Shown: piece after piece, positions 47,901 to 60,558 of the stretch
Numbering within the stretch: the stretch's first letter is position 1
Layout of the letters: every line of letters starts with the position of its first letter
The notes under the pieces: generated by a model
What the model was told of the DNA's origin: nothing
The model's database searches: none
Seen by the model: the letters and a program-made list of their open reading frames with translations, nothing else
Program-made: the position numbers and the translations under genes
Assembly: GCF_022539665.2 (NCBI RefSeq)
Contig: NC_081333.1
Span: 62,001-126,000, forward strand
Direction: 5' to 3'
Length of the DNA stretch: 64,000 nucleotides
Source: Daphnia carinata
Taxonomy: Eukaryota > Arthropoda > Branchiopoda > Diplostraca > Daphniidae

Positions 47901-49381
47901 TTCAGATGGGCACAAAATGTTTGCTATGGACGTCGCCAAGCGACTCGATGACAAATCAGATAAGGACCATCGAAGGTGAGGGTGTTATCACCTGTGCAAA
48001 ATGGATTTCTGAAAATCAAATCGCTCTCGGATTTCGTTATGGCGTGATTGGGATTTGGGAAATTCTTTCTAACCCGACATCAGCTAGATGTACAACGTTT
48101 ATTCGAGACGTCGACTTCCATGTCAGTTTGTTTTTATCTTGAATGCCTGAAAGTAATTTCTGTCAATCCGTTTCTCAATTTATTTGGTAAAGGATTCTAT
48201 AGAGGATCTACATTGGAATGAAAATGCTAAATATTTGGTCTCTTGGTCACGCTACGGAGAAATTAAGGTAAAAATGTCGTTTGCTCACAGTTCATAGAAA
48301 TAAGATGAAAAGGAATGTTAGCGACATATTTATTATACTCGGTCTTGAATTGTCATTTTTAAAATGCAGATTTGGTCAACAGACCGCGAAGAATCTATTT
48401 ACGGAAATGACGATTTCATATGTACGAGTTTCACATGGCGCCCTCACAGGACAGTGACAGGCGAAATAGAATTGTCCCGAAGTTTAAATTATGCTTGGTA
48501 TAGTAAAGGATTTGCTACTTGTGGCAAATTCCTTTAAAAAATCATAATTTTAACTGGCGTTTGACTTGGTATTTATTCATTTTTTTTTTACTATTATTTG
48601 TTTGCTCGGAAAGCCTGAATCAAGTCAAATGAAATTTCATGAAACCAAATCGGGGGTAAAGCTTTAACTTAACGTTTATTTGTCTACTTTCCTATATTAT
48701 ATGTGGTCATTCGTGTCTTTGTAATTTAAAACATTACGCCTTTATCATTGATTTTCTTTTAATTCAGCGGAACGAGAGATGGAAACATCTTCATTTGGAA
48801 TCCGTTGAAAAACGAAGGAAAGCCTCAAATTCTATCTCGCCAACATGCCACAGAATTGGTTTTGGTCGTCTTTTCATCAGACGGGCAATTTCTGACATCA
48901 GCGGACGTGAATGGTAAAATAATCTTCTGGTCGACTGAAGTAAGATTAACCACTTTTTTGTAGCTTTAATACTGTTTAGTAATAAAAAACAGCATTGTGC
49001 TTGACTATAAAAAAAACATTTTGACTGAAATGCTAATTATTTTTCTGTTTCGTCGTGCACTATTTCAGACTTGGAAACCTGTTTTCATCACGCAAAATCG
49101 GGATGCGTATGTACCGAAGTTGTCGTGGTCGTCTACAACTTCATCCGCGGATGATAGTGGATATAAATTCGCCTTCTGCACTTACGTCGTTGGAGGCAGT
49201 ATGGTAATGAATTTTCGCCTTGAATCGATTGCACATACACGTGTTGTAGAAGCTCTGCCGTTTAAGGAAACTTATGTCGCATTATATTTCATTCATTGCT
49301 TCCCTTAAATAGGTTCATGTAATCGAATACGCCATTACGGACACTAATGACGTCCAGCAACCATCCATTCAACAACCTTAA
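44905..49381 (+). CDS. Pseudokinase + IRE1-like kinase + WD40 repeat protein
   Basis: Fourteen exons (44905-45200, 45269-45513, 45576-45854, 45958-46074, 46131-46356, 46425-46915, 46975-47396, 47595-47756, 47906-48121, 48193-48267, 48370-48497, 48768-48939, 49069-49203, 49313-49381) chain to 1,010 residues. Residues 35-300 form a degenerate kinase: glycine loop LGYGSVYRGVW kept, VAIK lysine replaced (Arg58), catalytic loop HGRLNPKA instead of HRDxKPxN, DFG kept (168-170), no APE. Residues 313-590 form an intact IRE1-like kinase (GQGAYGIVYAG, Lys342, HRDVKPDN with Asp438, DFG at 458, APE at 484-486, FSAGCVFFYFL, GSHPFGNS). No KEN RNase follows. From about 650 to the end there are WD40 repeats resembling the TBL1 type (ISALQWNPNGNQLAAG, DGNIFIWNPL). 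No signal peptide or membrane helix is seen, so it is probably cytosolic. Its role is unknown. Confidence 0.88.
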
Positions 49382-50034
49382 AAACGACAACAAGCTGTAG
49401 GCCAACTGATGAAAAGAAACTACGAGACAGTAAGTAATCGCATCCAGCAGGCTTTTAATACGTTTCTCCTTCTTCTTTTAGCCGTAGTGTCGCTAACGTA
49501 ATCCCAAACAAAGAATGTAAAACACAATCTACCATTTAAATTGGTCCTCTAAATGGTTTAGTTTACTGATAACTACCCATCATTGTTAAAGTATGTCTCT
49601 TTCTTCCGTCGAAGAAGAGGGACAAATTCAATTCTCCCAACTTAAAAATTTGTAATAACCAATGCATAAGAGCACATAAAAATTGATAGAAATTCATCAC
49701 ATCTACTAGTTGGATCAGTGTTGCAATGTCAGGGTTCAAAAATTTAGCGGTAGGTACACAAATAATCACAAAATCCAAATTAATTTAATTAACCGTGAAT
49801 TTAACATTCAGCATTGCACGTTATTTAAGGTACTAAACCAAGCGTTTGGTTATTTTTTGAGTTTATTGAAGTCTGTATTATTAGAATGTTTGGACGCTGG
49901 TGAAAATAATTCCCTGAAAAGACGGAAAGAAAATAAAAAACAAATGCATTTCTAATCTATACAGGTAGTGAAAGGTGAGCAAAATTTCCTGGCCAGTAAT
50001 TTTAGCTAAATTCTTGTTGTTTATGTACTATGCA
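49382..50034. other. Convergent 3' intergenic region kinase-WD40/HVCN1
   Basis: A/T-rich segment between two stop codons that point at each other. It should hold both 3' UTRs. No coding signal or non-coding RNA was recognised. Confidence 0.45.
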
Positions 50035-51005
50035 CTATGTAGCAGCTAGAACTATGCTGTCGGGTATGGGAATGTTATTAGTCTTTAGAAGATTCTCGAG
50101 TTCGACAATGAGTTTCCTTTGCCGTTGGTTGAGTTCTCTGTACTTGAGCAGTTCTTCTTCGAGTGCCTCTCTTCGACGCTTTTCGCATTCTACATGGCGA
50201 ACAGCCTGACTTCGCACAGAACGAACCATTCCGTTAAGAATACGAGCCACTCGCCACAAACGTAAAATGATGAAGAGGCCGAGGCCGTTAGTAGACGAAT
50301 GTGAGTGTTGCATCAATACGTCAAGAACGAATGTCACTAAAATGACGACAGTGTCAAATATTTCCCAACCCATCCTGAGAAAGGATAGACCGAAAGCTGC
50401 AATTTTGATGATTGTTTCCAAGAGAAACATGGCCAATATAGCTAGAAATACAAGACCAAAAATCTTGAAAATGAACGTGCCAACTAACAAGTTTACGGTG
50501 CAATTCACCTATACTGATGCTGTGCAAAACATCTGGTACTATGTAGTGCGCTTCCAATGGCACCTTGCTGCGGTTTTTCATCCCTGTTTCTTCCAACATT
50601 CCAAGTATTCTAAGGTCCATTAGAAGTTCTGCAATCACTACCATACAATCCACTATGACAAAGGATACGATAAAAACCTGAAAAGGTAATACCTGTTAAT
50701 AAACATACTTTGAATGTTTTTAGGTTTCTGTCTTATACTTGGAATCGATGTGAATTGAGTATTCTCCTTAGTCTTCCTCTACTGCTGGTATCAGGCATTG
50801 TAGTCAGATTGGGATCAGAAGCGTAGACATGACACGGGTGCAACACATCATCTTTAGGCAGAAGAGCATCATGCTGGTCAAATTGAGTACCATTCGAAAT
50901 CAACCTCGTCCCTGGGTCTTTGTCCACTGTAACCATTTCAATCTGAGACTGTTGACTCCCATCAATGTCGGTATGAGGTAAAAGCATTTCTTTAGTAGAC
51001 TCCAT
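50035..51005 (-). CDS. HVCN1: Voltage-gated proton channel Hv1
   Basis: Voltage-sensor-only channel that exports protons across membranes. Exons in transcript order are 51005-50739, 50677-50509 and 50441-50035, giving 280 residues, close to human Hv1 (273). The N-terminus is polar and cytosolic. S1 contains FVIVDCMVVIAELLMDL with the conserved selectivity aspartate. S2 is LHSISIAILAMFLLETIIKI, created only if the second intron ends at the TTTCTAG acceptor at 50442; the more obvious upstream acceptor breaks the frame. S3 is EIFDTVVILVTFVLDV and S4 is ILRLWRVARILNG with three spaced arginines. A C-terminal coiled coil (EALEEELLKYRELNQ, then LIVELENLL) matches the Hv1 dimerisation helix. Confidence 0.93.
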
Positions 51006-51553
51006 GTTAGCGGAAAGTGAATTTTCTGATCATTCAGATGGAAAGGTACACATGTTTACTTTCAATACTGGTCCCATAACAACAAAACGCCTGTCAAGAA
51101 CTACAATGATTTTTGATTGAAGCCGAAATCCATACAAACACGGCACATCATTGGTTGATTTTAAAAAGAAACTCGGTTAATGGAAAGCATCGGCAACTAA
51201 AGCCCCTATCAAAAGAAGCTATCCTCTTTTGGGAAGCTGTTAAAATAGGTGGTAGCTCAGGTAAAAAGACGTCGTTCCTTACAATAATGGCTTGACAATG
51301 GGTTTCAGCAACAAACTTCAGACGAGGTTGCTGTACCCAGATAATTCAAATTGACCCGTCCATTTAACTTTATTTAATTAAACGAATACTAGATAAATCC
51401 TGGCGGAATGAAATCACTGTATTGCCAACCAGACCTTTTTTTCTACAGTTGTATACACATTTGGCCCAATCCCACTGATTTCTGCCGGTAAGCTTTCCAT
51501 TTTATTTTTTTAAAGAGTTTCATCTAGACACTATATAAGAACAGATAGGTCAT

Positions 51554-52651
51554 TCAAATCCTAGCAGTGTTCTGCTGAGCTAAGGACTTGATATTGGCGA
51601 TGCACTGGCTAAGGGTGGCCTTCTCTTGTTCGGGAGTAACTGCAGCACGAACGCTACGCAATACCCAATCGACGATATGGCGTTGCTCCAAATTCCGTTG
51701 GACGTTCTGAACTTCCACCTGGTAGTCCAATCGCTTCTTTGTCTATTATAACATAAGATTTAATAATTAGAACATTTCAATAGTTTATTTGCCAAAAAAT
51801 AACGTTACCTCGGCGAAGACTTTAATGAGCTGTTCGCGATAGGCTGCTTCCAATTGCAATGCGACATTCTCTCTCTTGGCATCAAAAAGCATCTTTTGGG
51901 CTAGGGCACGATCCTGTTCGATTTTCTCAACAACGATTCTATTCTTGCATTGTTCAATGACCGAATCCCTGCCGGAATTCATCTCAGCATCGCTTTTCTG
52001 GCAGATACAATGTTATCTGATGTAATAATTTCTGAATGTTTAAAGCATTCAACATTCATCACTTACAGCGACTTCTTTATCAAGAAACATGGCAGCAGCA
52101 GGGCCCATTTTCTTGACGGCATAGATACCCATGATGGCAATGGACAGACCAGTGTAGAACTCGTGCTCCATGATGTAGATTTCCTTGCTGAGGAGGTAGG
52201 TGGTCAAGCCCAGACCGAAAGTGTAGGGGCCTATTGAAAACAAACAGTATGTGATGATGATTTCTCTTACTGCACAATTTGAAAAGCATATTACCAGTGA
52301 CTCCAGTCTTGGAATAGAAAAACTGGAACCATTCTTCAGGGATGAAGCCCAATCGAACTTTACCAGGAAGCTCTTGGCGAACTGGCCTAGGAAAGTTGAC
52401 CAAATCCCTTTCTGGGCTTTCTGCTACAGCAGCTGATGCTGCGTTCGTTGCGGCCGAGGTTTGGGTCAAACGAATTGGCTGAATGGCCGAGCGAACTAGA
52501 CAGACAAGATAATATGTAACAAGTTGGATTAGTATATTAAAGATTTTGTATATCATCTAAATATTCGAGATTTTAATGTAACTGAGTTTTTTTAAACAGT
52601 AAAAAGGTTGACAAAAATTTCACCTGGCTTTAATGCAATCCTGGACAACAT
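51554..52651 (-). CDS. ATP5PB: Mitochondrial ATP synthase subunit b (Fo peripheral stalk)
   Basis: Peripheral stalk subunit that links membrane Fo to F1 in the inner mitochondrial membrane. Exons in transcript order are 52651-52624, 52495-52295, 52230-52067, 51997-51809 and 51742-51554, giving 256 residues, the family's usual size. The start [18 protein letters not shown] is a basic, acid-free mitochondrial presequence. The mature part has [20 protein letters not shown], then two hydrophobic segments ([15 protein letters not shown] and [16 protein letters not shown]), then a long charged helix (KRIV-type stalk: [40 protein letters not shown]). Confidence 0.95.
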
Positions 52652-53639
52652 GTCGAATTATTTCTGGCTAAAGCAATCAGAAAATATGGCCCAAATCCTC
52701 ACACACACAAGACCGGCGATGGGAGAAAATAATGGCGGACAAGAAGAAACCACTAGTTCAAACGAGTAACTATAACAAAATATTTATTTAACTTCAGCTA
52801 CGAAACTGATAACAGGGTTAACATTGTAAAACAAGTTAAGCAATTTCTAATCGAAAATTAATTTAAAGAGTTTTATTGAAATAATTATTTTAATATGTAG
52901 TGACTAACGTAGTGCCGAATGATGCTGGTTGCGCGCGCAATCCAAATAACAAGGTGTATAATCCATCATTTTTAAATCGCTTCCAAACGCTGTTTAGTCC
53001 GTAGCAAACAGACGCTATTAAGATTGATGAACTACGAGCCTATCACACAAAAAAGCAAGGACTGAGAACGGCCACACGAAAGCCGCCATAACCAATCCCA
53101 GAGCTCCAAACAAAACCTGGGACGTAAATTGGAGTAAAGCCTCATGCGCTCCAAGGTTTCATATTAGATTTTTTTAAAAGCTGCACAAATGGTCTATTCT
53201 CGTGAAATCAACTATATATTTATCTTCCAGGATATACCAATCTTTCCCCATAGTACCAATCGTTACTTCCAGGAGAAGAGATTAATTATGCCCAAAGATG
53301 GCGCGTCGGTTGCTGTTGGAATGACGCGCGCGCACTACGGAATCGATTTCCGATTCTTCTTCTTCTTCTCCCCCGCCTCTCTTGTACGGGCTGATGTTTC
53401 CTTCATGTGTCGCATAGGCACCAATGGTCCTATTCTACAAACGAGTGCGAAAAAAAGGAACGCACGCACGAAAAGGAGTCAGTGGCGGCGAGTGGCCGAC
53501 TGGGACACACTTCCAACCCAATATCTCTTCGTTTTATTCTAAGAATTAAATTTGTAATTAACAAATTTCAAATAGTTCGTGGTTTTTATTAGTGTGCTTT
53601 TTAATCCAGTGATTTTGGAAGATACAAGACAATTCAAAA
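52652..53639. promoter_or_regulatory. Divergent promoter region ATP5PB/nwk
   Basis: About 1 kb between divergent start codons, so both promoters and 5' UTRs lie here. No TATA box or further gene was recognised. A CTTCTTCTTCTTC pyrimidine run occurs near 53356. Confidence 0.45.
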
Positions 53640-56600
53640 ATGACTACACAGCAACAACCGCCCCCCCGAAAGGTTTGCATTACCTTTTTGCGCCTAAATT
53701 AACACTCAATCGAAAATGTAGTGACGTAAAAATATTATTGGGTGCCAAATTTTCACAGGGAAATTATGCAAAGGTATTGAGAAATTTACATGCAGAGCAG
53801 TTATCCAAAGTACAATGGAAACACCAGCAAGAATGTGAATTATTGGAAGATTTGAGGTATTTTATATTGAAAAAATTTTACATTATGTTGTCATAACAAT
53901 TCAAATATAAACAACAAACCAATAACTGTATTCTAACACACGATAAATAGGAATTTCGTCAAGCAAAGATGCGCCGTTGAGAAATCCTATGGCGAGGTAT
54001 GATATCGATCCACCCTCTCTTTTATGGTCGTGTGTGTAGCATAGATAAATTATACTCGAGCTATTGATTGACGGATACAAGTTCTCTATCTCTGTAATAT
54101 TTCCTTTCGGATTTCGATCCCGCAGGCGATGCAGAAGATATCGTCCAATTACCTCAACAAGAAGATGCCGCCCATTCACGAGCTGAATCACGACGAAATC
54201 AACCAGCAATGGTATTGTTGACATAAACATTCAAACAGCATCAATTCTGTGAAATTTGTATTGTAGGACTGTTTGGTCTATTTGGAGATCTCTACTCGAA
54301 GAAACGGACAAATTGGCAAAAGCCAAACTGGCCGCTGTTGAAATCTTCCAAACACAAATAGCAGACGATGTTAAAACCGTTCGTCAAAACAAACTCCAAT
54401 TAGCCAAAAAGGTAAATCCAATTAAATAATCGATGATGAATTCAGTTGATTAAAACAAATCAATTCAGAATCTGGACCTCCTCAAAGTCGTCCAAGGCGA
54501 AGTGCAGACTTGTGTCACCGAGCTGGACAAGCTGAAGAAAGTCTACGTCGACGACGAGCACGTCAGCCACGACGCCCGCGACAAGGCCCGCGAAGCCGAA
54601 GAAAAGTATTACATAACTAAGAACGTTTGTTAATCAGCTGTGAAATATTGATTTTCCAATTTTCAATCAGGTTGAAGAAGAAGAAGGGCAGCATTTTCCA
54701 GTCCGTCTCCTCCTTACAAAAGACGTCGGCCAAAGTAAGTTGTGAACTAGTAATTTTTAAAGTTCAATCAACAGAGCAAATCAATGGAAATGAATGATTG
54801 CAGTTGGGGAGCCGGAGGGAATTGTGCGAGGAAAAATCGACTCAAGCCCGCAACGCCTACCTGCTCCAACTGGCTTCAGCCAACGCCCACCAGAATCGAT
54901 ACTTTCATGTTGATCTCCAAAACGTCGTCAAGGTTAGAAGCCCATTTTGTTGTTATTATATCGAGTGCTGGGCACGTCTTGTCATCTTACATTATTACTC
55001 TTTATGGCAGACTCTCGATGGCGGAATGTACGAAAAAGTCGCCGAGTATTTTTCCATCCTCAGCCGGACGGAGCTCTACACCTGCTCCGCATCCCAATTC
55101 TCTTTCGGAAAGATCAAAGAACAAGCCATGACGGTATTCAATTATAATTTGTGTTCCTATATCAGCCAAATCAAATTTCCTATACTTTTATAGATCAGTC
55201 GCGACTACGATTTGGCCTGTTTTGTCAACGCCTTCCCCATTCTCAATCAGCATATCACTTACGATTTTGAGCCTTGCGACAACGACGTCATTGTGACGGT
55301 CAGTTTGCCTGCTATCTAACGTTGTTAATCACCATCGCCAGATGGCGTTGAAATTCGTATCAACATTAAAATTCTTTTTGCCGCCAATTTTTGTGGAAAA
55401 ACAGGTGGATCAAGCTCATGGAGCATCCACCGGGTTGATTCAAAGTGGAAAACAATATGCTTCTCGAGTCGCCCAGGAAACTAAAAAGATTAGGGAATTA
55501 ACAAGGACGCTACAAACTCTCCAAAATATGAAAGAAAACGGGTTGAAGGTCAATGTTAGTGTCACGCTCATTTTGAATAAAAATGTAAAAATTTTCTTCT
55601 TTCTAAACTTTACAGGCTGATCCAAATGAGCCAAATGGACCAGATATTGATGCCAAGACTGATGATATTAAAAACCAGTTGAGACGTTCAGAGGTAAAAT
55701 GTTCCTTACTGCAGTAAATTTTGGCTTATGTTTCATGAGATTTGTTTAATAACACAGACTGCCAAACTCAAAGCTGAAGCTCGATTGGAGTGCCTTCGTG
55801 CTGGTGGAGGTATTTGTTTAATAATAACATTATTATAATTTAGAACTAATATAAACACTTCTGAATGTAGTGAAAATCGATGAATTCCTTCAAGATGCAG
55901 AAGGGCTGATGACTCTTGGATTAATGAGGTCTTCCAGCCAACTCTCTTTCAGAGTGTGTTATTAGTATTTTTTTTTTCTAAGTTCATTTAAAGTCTGGCT
56001 TTGATTTAAATTTATTTATGTCTGTGCAGGAGTCAGCTCAAGAGGAATCGGAATTCTCGGACGGCGGGTCTCGCGCTGGTGCTGAAACGTCCCAACAGGA
56101 TGAGGAAGAAGATGATCCTGCCGATGAAGCTTTTGGTAAAGTCTTCTATGCAAATTTGTTGCGCAAAGTCTAAAATCAGTCTAATCCAATAATTGTTCAA
56201 AATAGCTGAACAAGTGGTGCAAGAGCAAATAGCTGAGATGCAGGCCACTTGGCAAGATCCAACCAGCGCATGGGATACCACCGATGGTTGGGGTGATGAT
56301 AGCAACTCACTTAATGCCAACACTACAACTACATCTGTTCAAATTGAGACTACAGCCAGCAACATTTCAGATCCTGCCCAGGCATCAGGAGATGCTAATA
56401 TCATTAAATGCATCGCCTTCTATCCTTACACGGTACATTCTTGTGATTTTAACTTGCTCTGTGCCTCATTCTCACCAATCTTTACGTATAGGCACAAAAC
56501 GCCGATGAGCTTTCTATGATGGAAAATGAAGAACTCGAAGTGCTGCTGGCCTTTTCTGAAGGTGATGGATGGGTCAAAGCTCGCAATTACAAAGGGGAAG

Positions 56601-58022
56601 AAGGCTACGTCCCTGAGAATTACTTAGATTTACACGCTGATGATCAAGTTCCATGTGGAAGTGACGAAGATCCCAATCAAAACGTCCATCAACACCCAGT
56701 GATTGCTGAAGAAGTTGAACCGGAAGATGAAGCGGAACAGGTCCTTGAGGTAGAGCAAGAAGATGCAGTTAGCATAGAGACGGCCTATCCGTTGGAGAAT
56801 CAAATCTCATTCTCGTCAGTCGACTACACTTATCAACAACAGGCCAGCGCCGAAGAAGAAATGGAATTTCCTGGCCCGACTGAAAGTGCACCTCTACCTC
56901 CGCCTCCTCCAGCTAATGCTCCCGATGTCGAAGTGTCGTCATCTCCAGTCATTGACCGAGTTATTGGCTATTGTCGAGCTCTTTACGACTATGACGCCAC
57001 ATCTGATGAAGAGCTGACCTTTTATGAAGGCGAAGTCATTGCCATTTTGCGTCGATCAGGTGCTCTTCATGATCAGGAGGTTGATGATGGTTGGTGGGAG
57101 GGCCAGCTGCTAACAGACGGAACAACTGGTGTTTTCCCCTCTTTAGTTGTTGAAGAATGTGGCCCGAATGGTGAAGAATTGACTCCAAAGGTATGAAAAC
57201 CATGTTTTTGTTGTGTTGCCAATATGTTAAGTTGACTAATTATTGTTTTATAGGTGTCGCCTGCAACACCTGAAGAGGAATCCGTGCCTCCACCGGGCAG
57301 CCCGCCAGTTGTCCCCACTTTCCTTTTACCTCCTGAACGGGTAATAATTACGCAACCTACACCCGAAACAGAATTCCCTGCAGATCACGGTATTGTTATC
57401 TAATTAAAAATGCAACTGTTGTTCAACTGATTGATTGTGGTGATTGAGCAGAACACATGTTCGACCAAAATGCTACTATTAAAGAAACTGACGAAGATGA
57501 AGATGATCTTGCTTCTGAAATGGTGCAAGTTCAACCAGGTATGTTATATAATTTACATTCGTTATTTAAATATCTCTTAATATTTTGCTATACTTTTGAA
57601 TTAGCAACACCTACTGAAGAAGAAGGAAACGGCCAGGTAACAACTTGAACCAATAGTTTCAAGTCTAGCTTAAATAAACTTATTTGTGTGCTTACTATAA
57701 CCAGATCACAGACGGATTGTCTGGGACGCAGATCATCGTGACTGCTTCGACGCCAATGGTTGAACATGAATTTAGATGTTTCGATCCCGTAGACGAAACG
57801 ACAAATGACGGAAAGGAAAAGGAAACACGACAAGATTTTGGTGATGATGGAATGGAGCCACCACCTCCACCAGCACCAGAGCCATCAGCAGCCGAAATAT
57901 CATGTCAGGACCAAGCCTTGCCACCAGTTACAGTCGCCGAGGAGGCAAAAACAGAGACAGCCAGCATAGGATTCGAGGATGAGTTCGTCCAACTTGAAAC
58001 TGCTAAGGAATCTTACGCTTGA
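53640..58022 (+). CDS. nwk: Nervous wreck/FCHSD-type F-BAR and double SH3 protein
   Basis: Membrane-bending adaptor that links endocytic membranes to actin assembly through WASP; in Drosophila it limits synaptic growth. Twenty-one exons (first 53640-53672, last 57705-58022) chain to 975 residues. The F-BAR domain runs from GNYAKVLRNLHAEQ through KSYGEAMQKISSNYL, RSLLEETDKLAKAKL and FHVDLQNVVKTLDGGMYEKV to CFVNAFPILNQHITYDF. A coiled coil (QETKKIRELTRTLQTLQNM) follows. SH3-1 is AIAFYPYTAQNADELS-like (IKCIAFYPYTAQNADELS, then GDGWVKARNYKGEEGYVPENY) across exons 16-17. SH3-2 is CRALYDYDATSDEELTFYEG ending GVFPSLVVEE. The C-terminus is acidic and proline-rich (PPPPPAPEP). The first exon is only 11 codons (MTTQQQPPPRK); an alternative upstream start is possible. 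Confidence 0.94.
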
Positions 58023-60558
58023 AAAACATCCGTGTGGTCTGCTGTGTAGGGTATACACATACATTTCAACTGCTGATGCTCATTGAGCAATAATTGTTGT
58101 TACATTTCATCTCAATAATCTTTCACTCAAATCCCACTTCACTGCCCATTTATTTGTTCATCCAGGTCTGCGTGTAACACCACAGCCAATGGAGAATCTA
58201 AAATAATTTGCTTCTTCTCCAGTTAAAATAGCCTCCCCTAAATGATCGTGAGTTGTGTCTTCATTACAACCATTGTTCATCTAGTTGTTTTTTTTTTTTT
58301 TCAGGTGCACAATGGGATAGGGTATGTCACTCTTTTTTAGAAGCTTGTTAATAATCTTTGTGTTCCATCAACAGCAATTTTAAACATTTTGCTGTAGTTT
58401 GGATGATGATTTCATCCTGTCGTTGAATACCTAGCAGTTGATTCAGTGTCTAAAACAAAATTGGTTAATATCCCTTCATTTCATTTTGATTCTCTTGACT
58501 CATAATTAACTTCATTAAAAGAGTGATAATTGTTTAATGTAGGCATTCCAATCTTGCCACTGATTTATAGTAACATTTTGAAAAAAAAAAAGAAAAAAAT
58601 ACTTCGATTTGCTTATTATCATTAAAGACATCAACTCATTTGTAACATATAAAATCATCATACGATATAGTCCAACCATGACTTATTTCTGTTTGATTTG
58701 TCTAGTCCATTTCTCAAAAGGAGTTCAAATGTTAGAATAAGCCATTATTTATTTGTGCAAACACTTGTAGTGTCTGTGGGAAGAATCACAAGCCATATAA
58801 GATCTAATAATTGTATTATCATTTGTGTGTGTGTGTATGTGGTTGAACAATTGTTCCCATCACCGTCGTCGTTTGACATTTTGAGATTATTATGATCTGC
58901 TCTTAGTTCTGGTTTGTCTCCGTCATCCCCCAATACACACACATACTCACCAAAGCAGTTATGTTTGCGTTCAAATAGAAAAACATACACTATAACTCAT
59001 CAACGTTCAGGTGAAAAAATGTAAGAAGAAATTAGAGACGATACGTAACCCTTTCCCGAGAATTTGTCATTGACGAAGAAAGTTTCTCACCCGACATTTC
59101 CAACTTTATTCCGTCGGGAATCCTTTGCCTTCACTTATTCATAGAGGAGCCAATGTAGATGGTTGTGTTTGTATAATTAATTGACCCACTGTTTAAGAAG
59201 TTAAATTTTCCGATTTTAAAAGTTCAGTCACGTGAGAACGTAAACTTTGTGGCGCCATAAAAGTGAGCCATCTATCGGTTAAACGATTCACTAGGATTAA
59301 AATTAGCTGGCACAAGAAATTTTCCAATAGGCGTACCCAATGAACTCCTCCACCTAGCAACGGATTGTGTAAATTACCAGAAAAAAACGGCACATTTCCT
59401 TTCTGGGTTCATCGGAAGCATATGAAGGGCATCGTAGGAACTTTCGATAATTCGTTACTTGGCGAATAACCCAGAAATAATATAGTTGCGATAAAAACGC
59501 CCATGGGTATAACAACCGGAAATTTGCCTTTATAAAATGAAAGAAAAAGTGACACGAGACCTTGATCAAATGCAAAGAAAAGACGCACAAACACTTTCTC
59601 TTTTCCGGAAAACTAAAAAAAAAACCCATTCCACAAGTCAGAGATTTCTCATCAAAACTTTCGATATGTAAATACAACGTAAACAACGAAACCCAACGAC
59701 CGATCATCTTTATCGCTCACGTGTTTCCCCCACATTCTTTTTCTTGATAACATAAAAGTAAAACGTTTTACGCTGCTATATAGGCCTTTAGAAATTTTAA
59801 TCGATAATTAAATCGAAGATGTTAACGATCCAACATGATTTGGCAACCTTGATTGATGAAATGTTAAATGGGTCACACGAAAAGGAAAATTTTCTCACTC
59901 TCCGGACATTCAACTCGTGTTGAAAAAAAAAATCCCTAAACATACGCACGTTCACTTCCCATTTCGGCAACTAACCTGCTTTTCTCTTTCAAGACGAGCC
60001 CCCAAAGCCCCGTTACACACGAGGCACAGAGGAAGAGATTGCCTAAGCAAGTTTCCTATCCATTCGCTTTACGAACGGCGAATCGTCTGCCAGCTGCAGT
60101 CGCACACACACCCGAAAACTCGTTTTACTCGGTGCCCTACATTTTTTTGTGTGTTTTTTTTTTACAATATAACTCGTATTAACGAGCTACATACGTTTCT
60201 ATTAGGTATGATGAGCGGTTTAAATTTTTTCTTAATATACTATTACTTCTTTCCTGGAGTTTAATAAGCAATGCAGTAATTAGTAGTTGGATCCAACTGT
60301 TGCAGTTGATTATGAGCCAAATTTAATTTAGCAATTCGCTCGTTGTAAACAAAGTCTATTTTTGCTTGAACGTTGAATCCCTGTTTTATTTTTACGTATT
60401 TCGTTGTTGTCCAGAGTTTTTCTGTAGTCTATTTCATCCTTACAGTTAGTACGTTTTGATTGACACAGTGCTGATGTTTTATACATTGAAACAATACTAT
60501 TGCAGGTTATGCTGCTTTAATAAATTGGTGTTTTTATTTCAATAGATTTTCCTGAGAG
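58023..60558. other. Intergenic region nwk/CPT1
   Basis: Holds the nwk 3' UTR and the CPT1 promoter and 5' UTR. The CPT1 initiator ATG is preceded by a likely acceptor (TTTCAATAG at about 60536-60544), so an upstream non-coding exon is probable. No other gene was recognised. Confidence 0.45.

Noticed and set aside
44905-49381. Orthologue of IRE1 (ERN1) itself
   Set aside because: No lumenal domain, membrane helix or KEN RNase is present, and a WD40 domain follows the kinase.
59193-59707. Overlapping minus-strand frames with a hydrophobic stretch (FPVVIPMGVFIATILFLGY)
   Set aside because: No start codon context, splice structure or family match; likely chance in an intergenic region.
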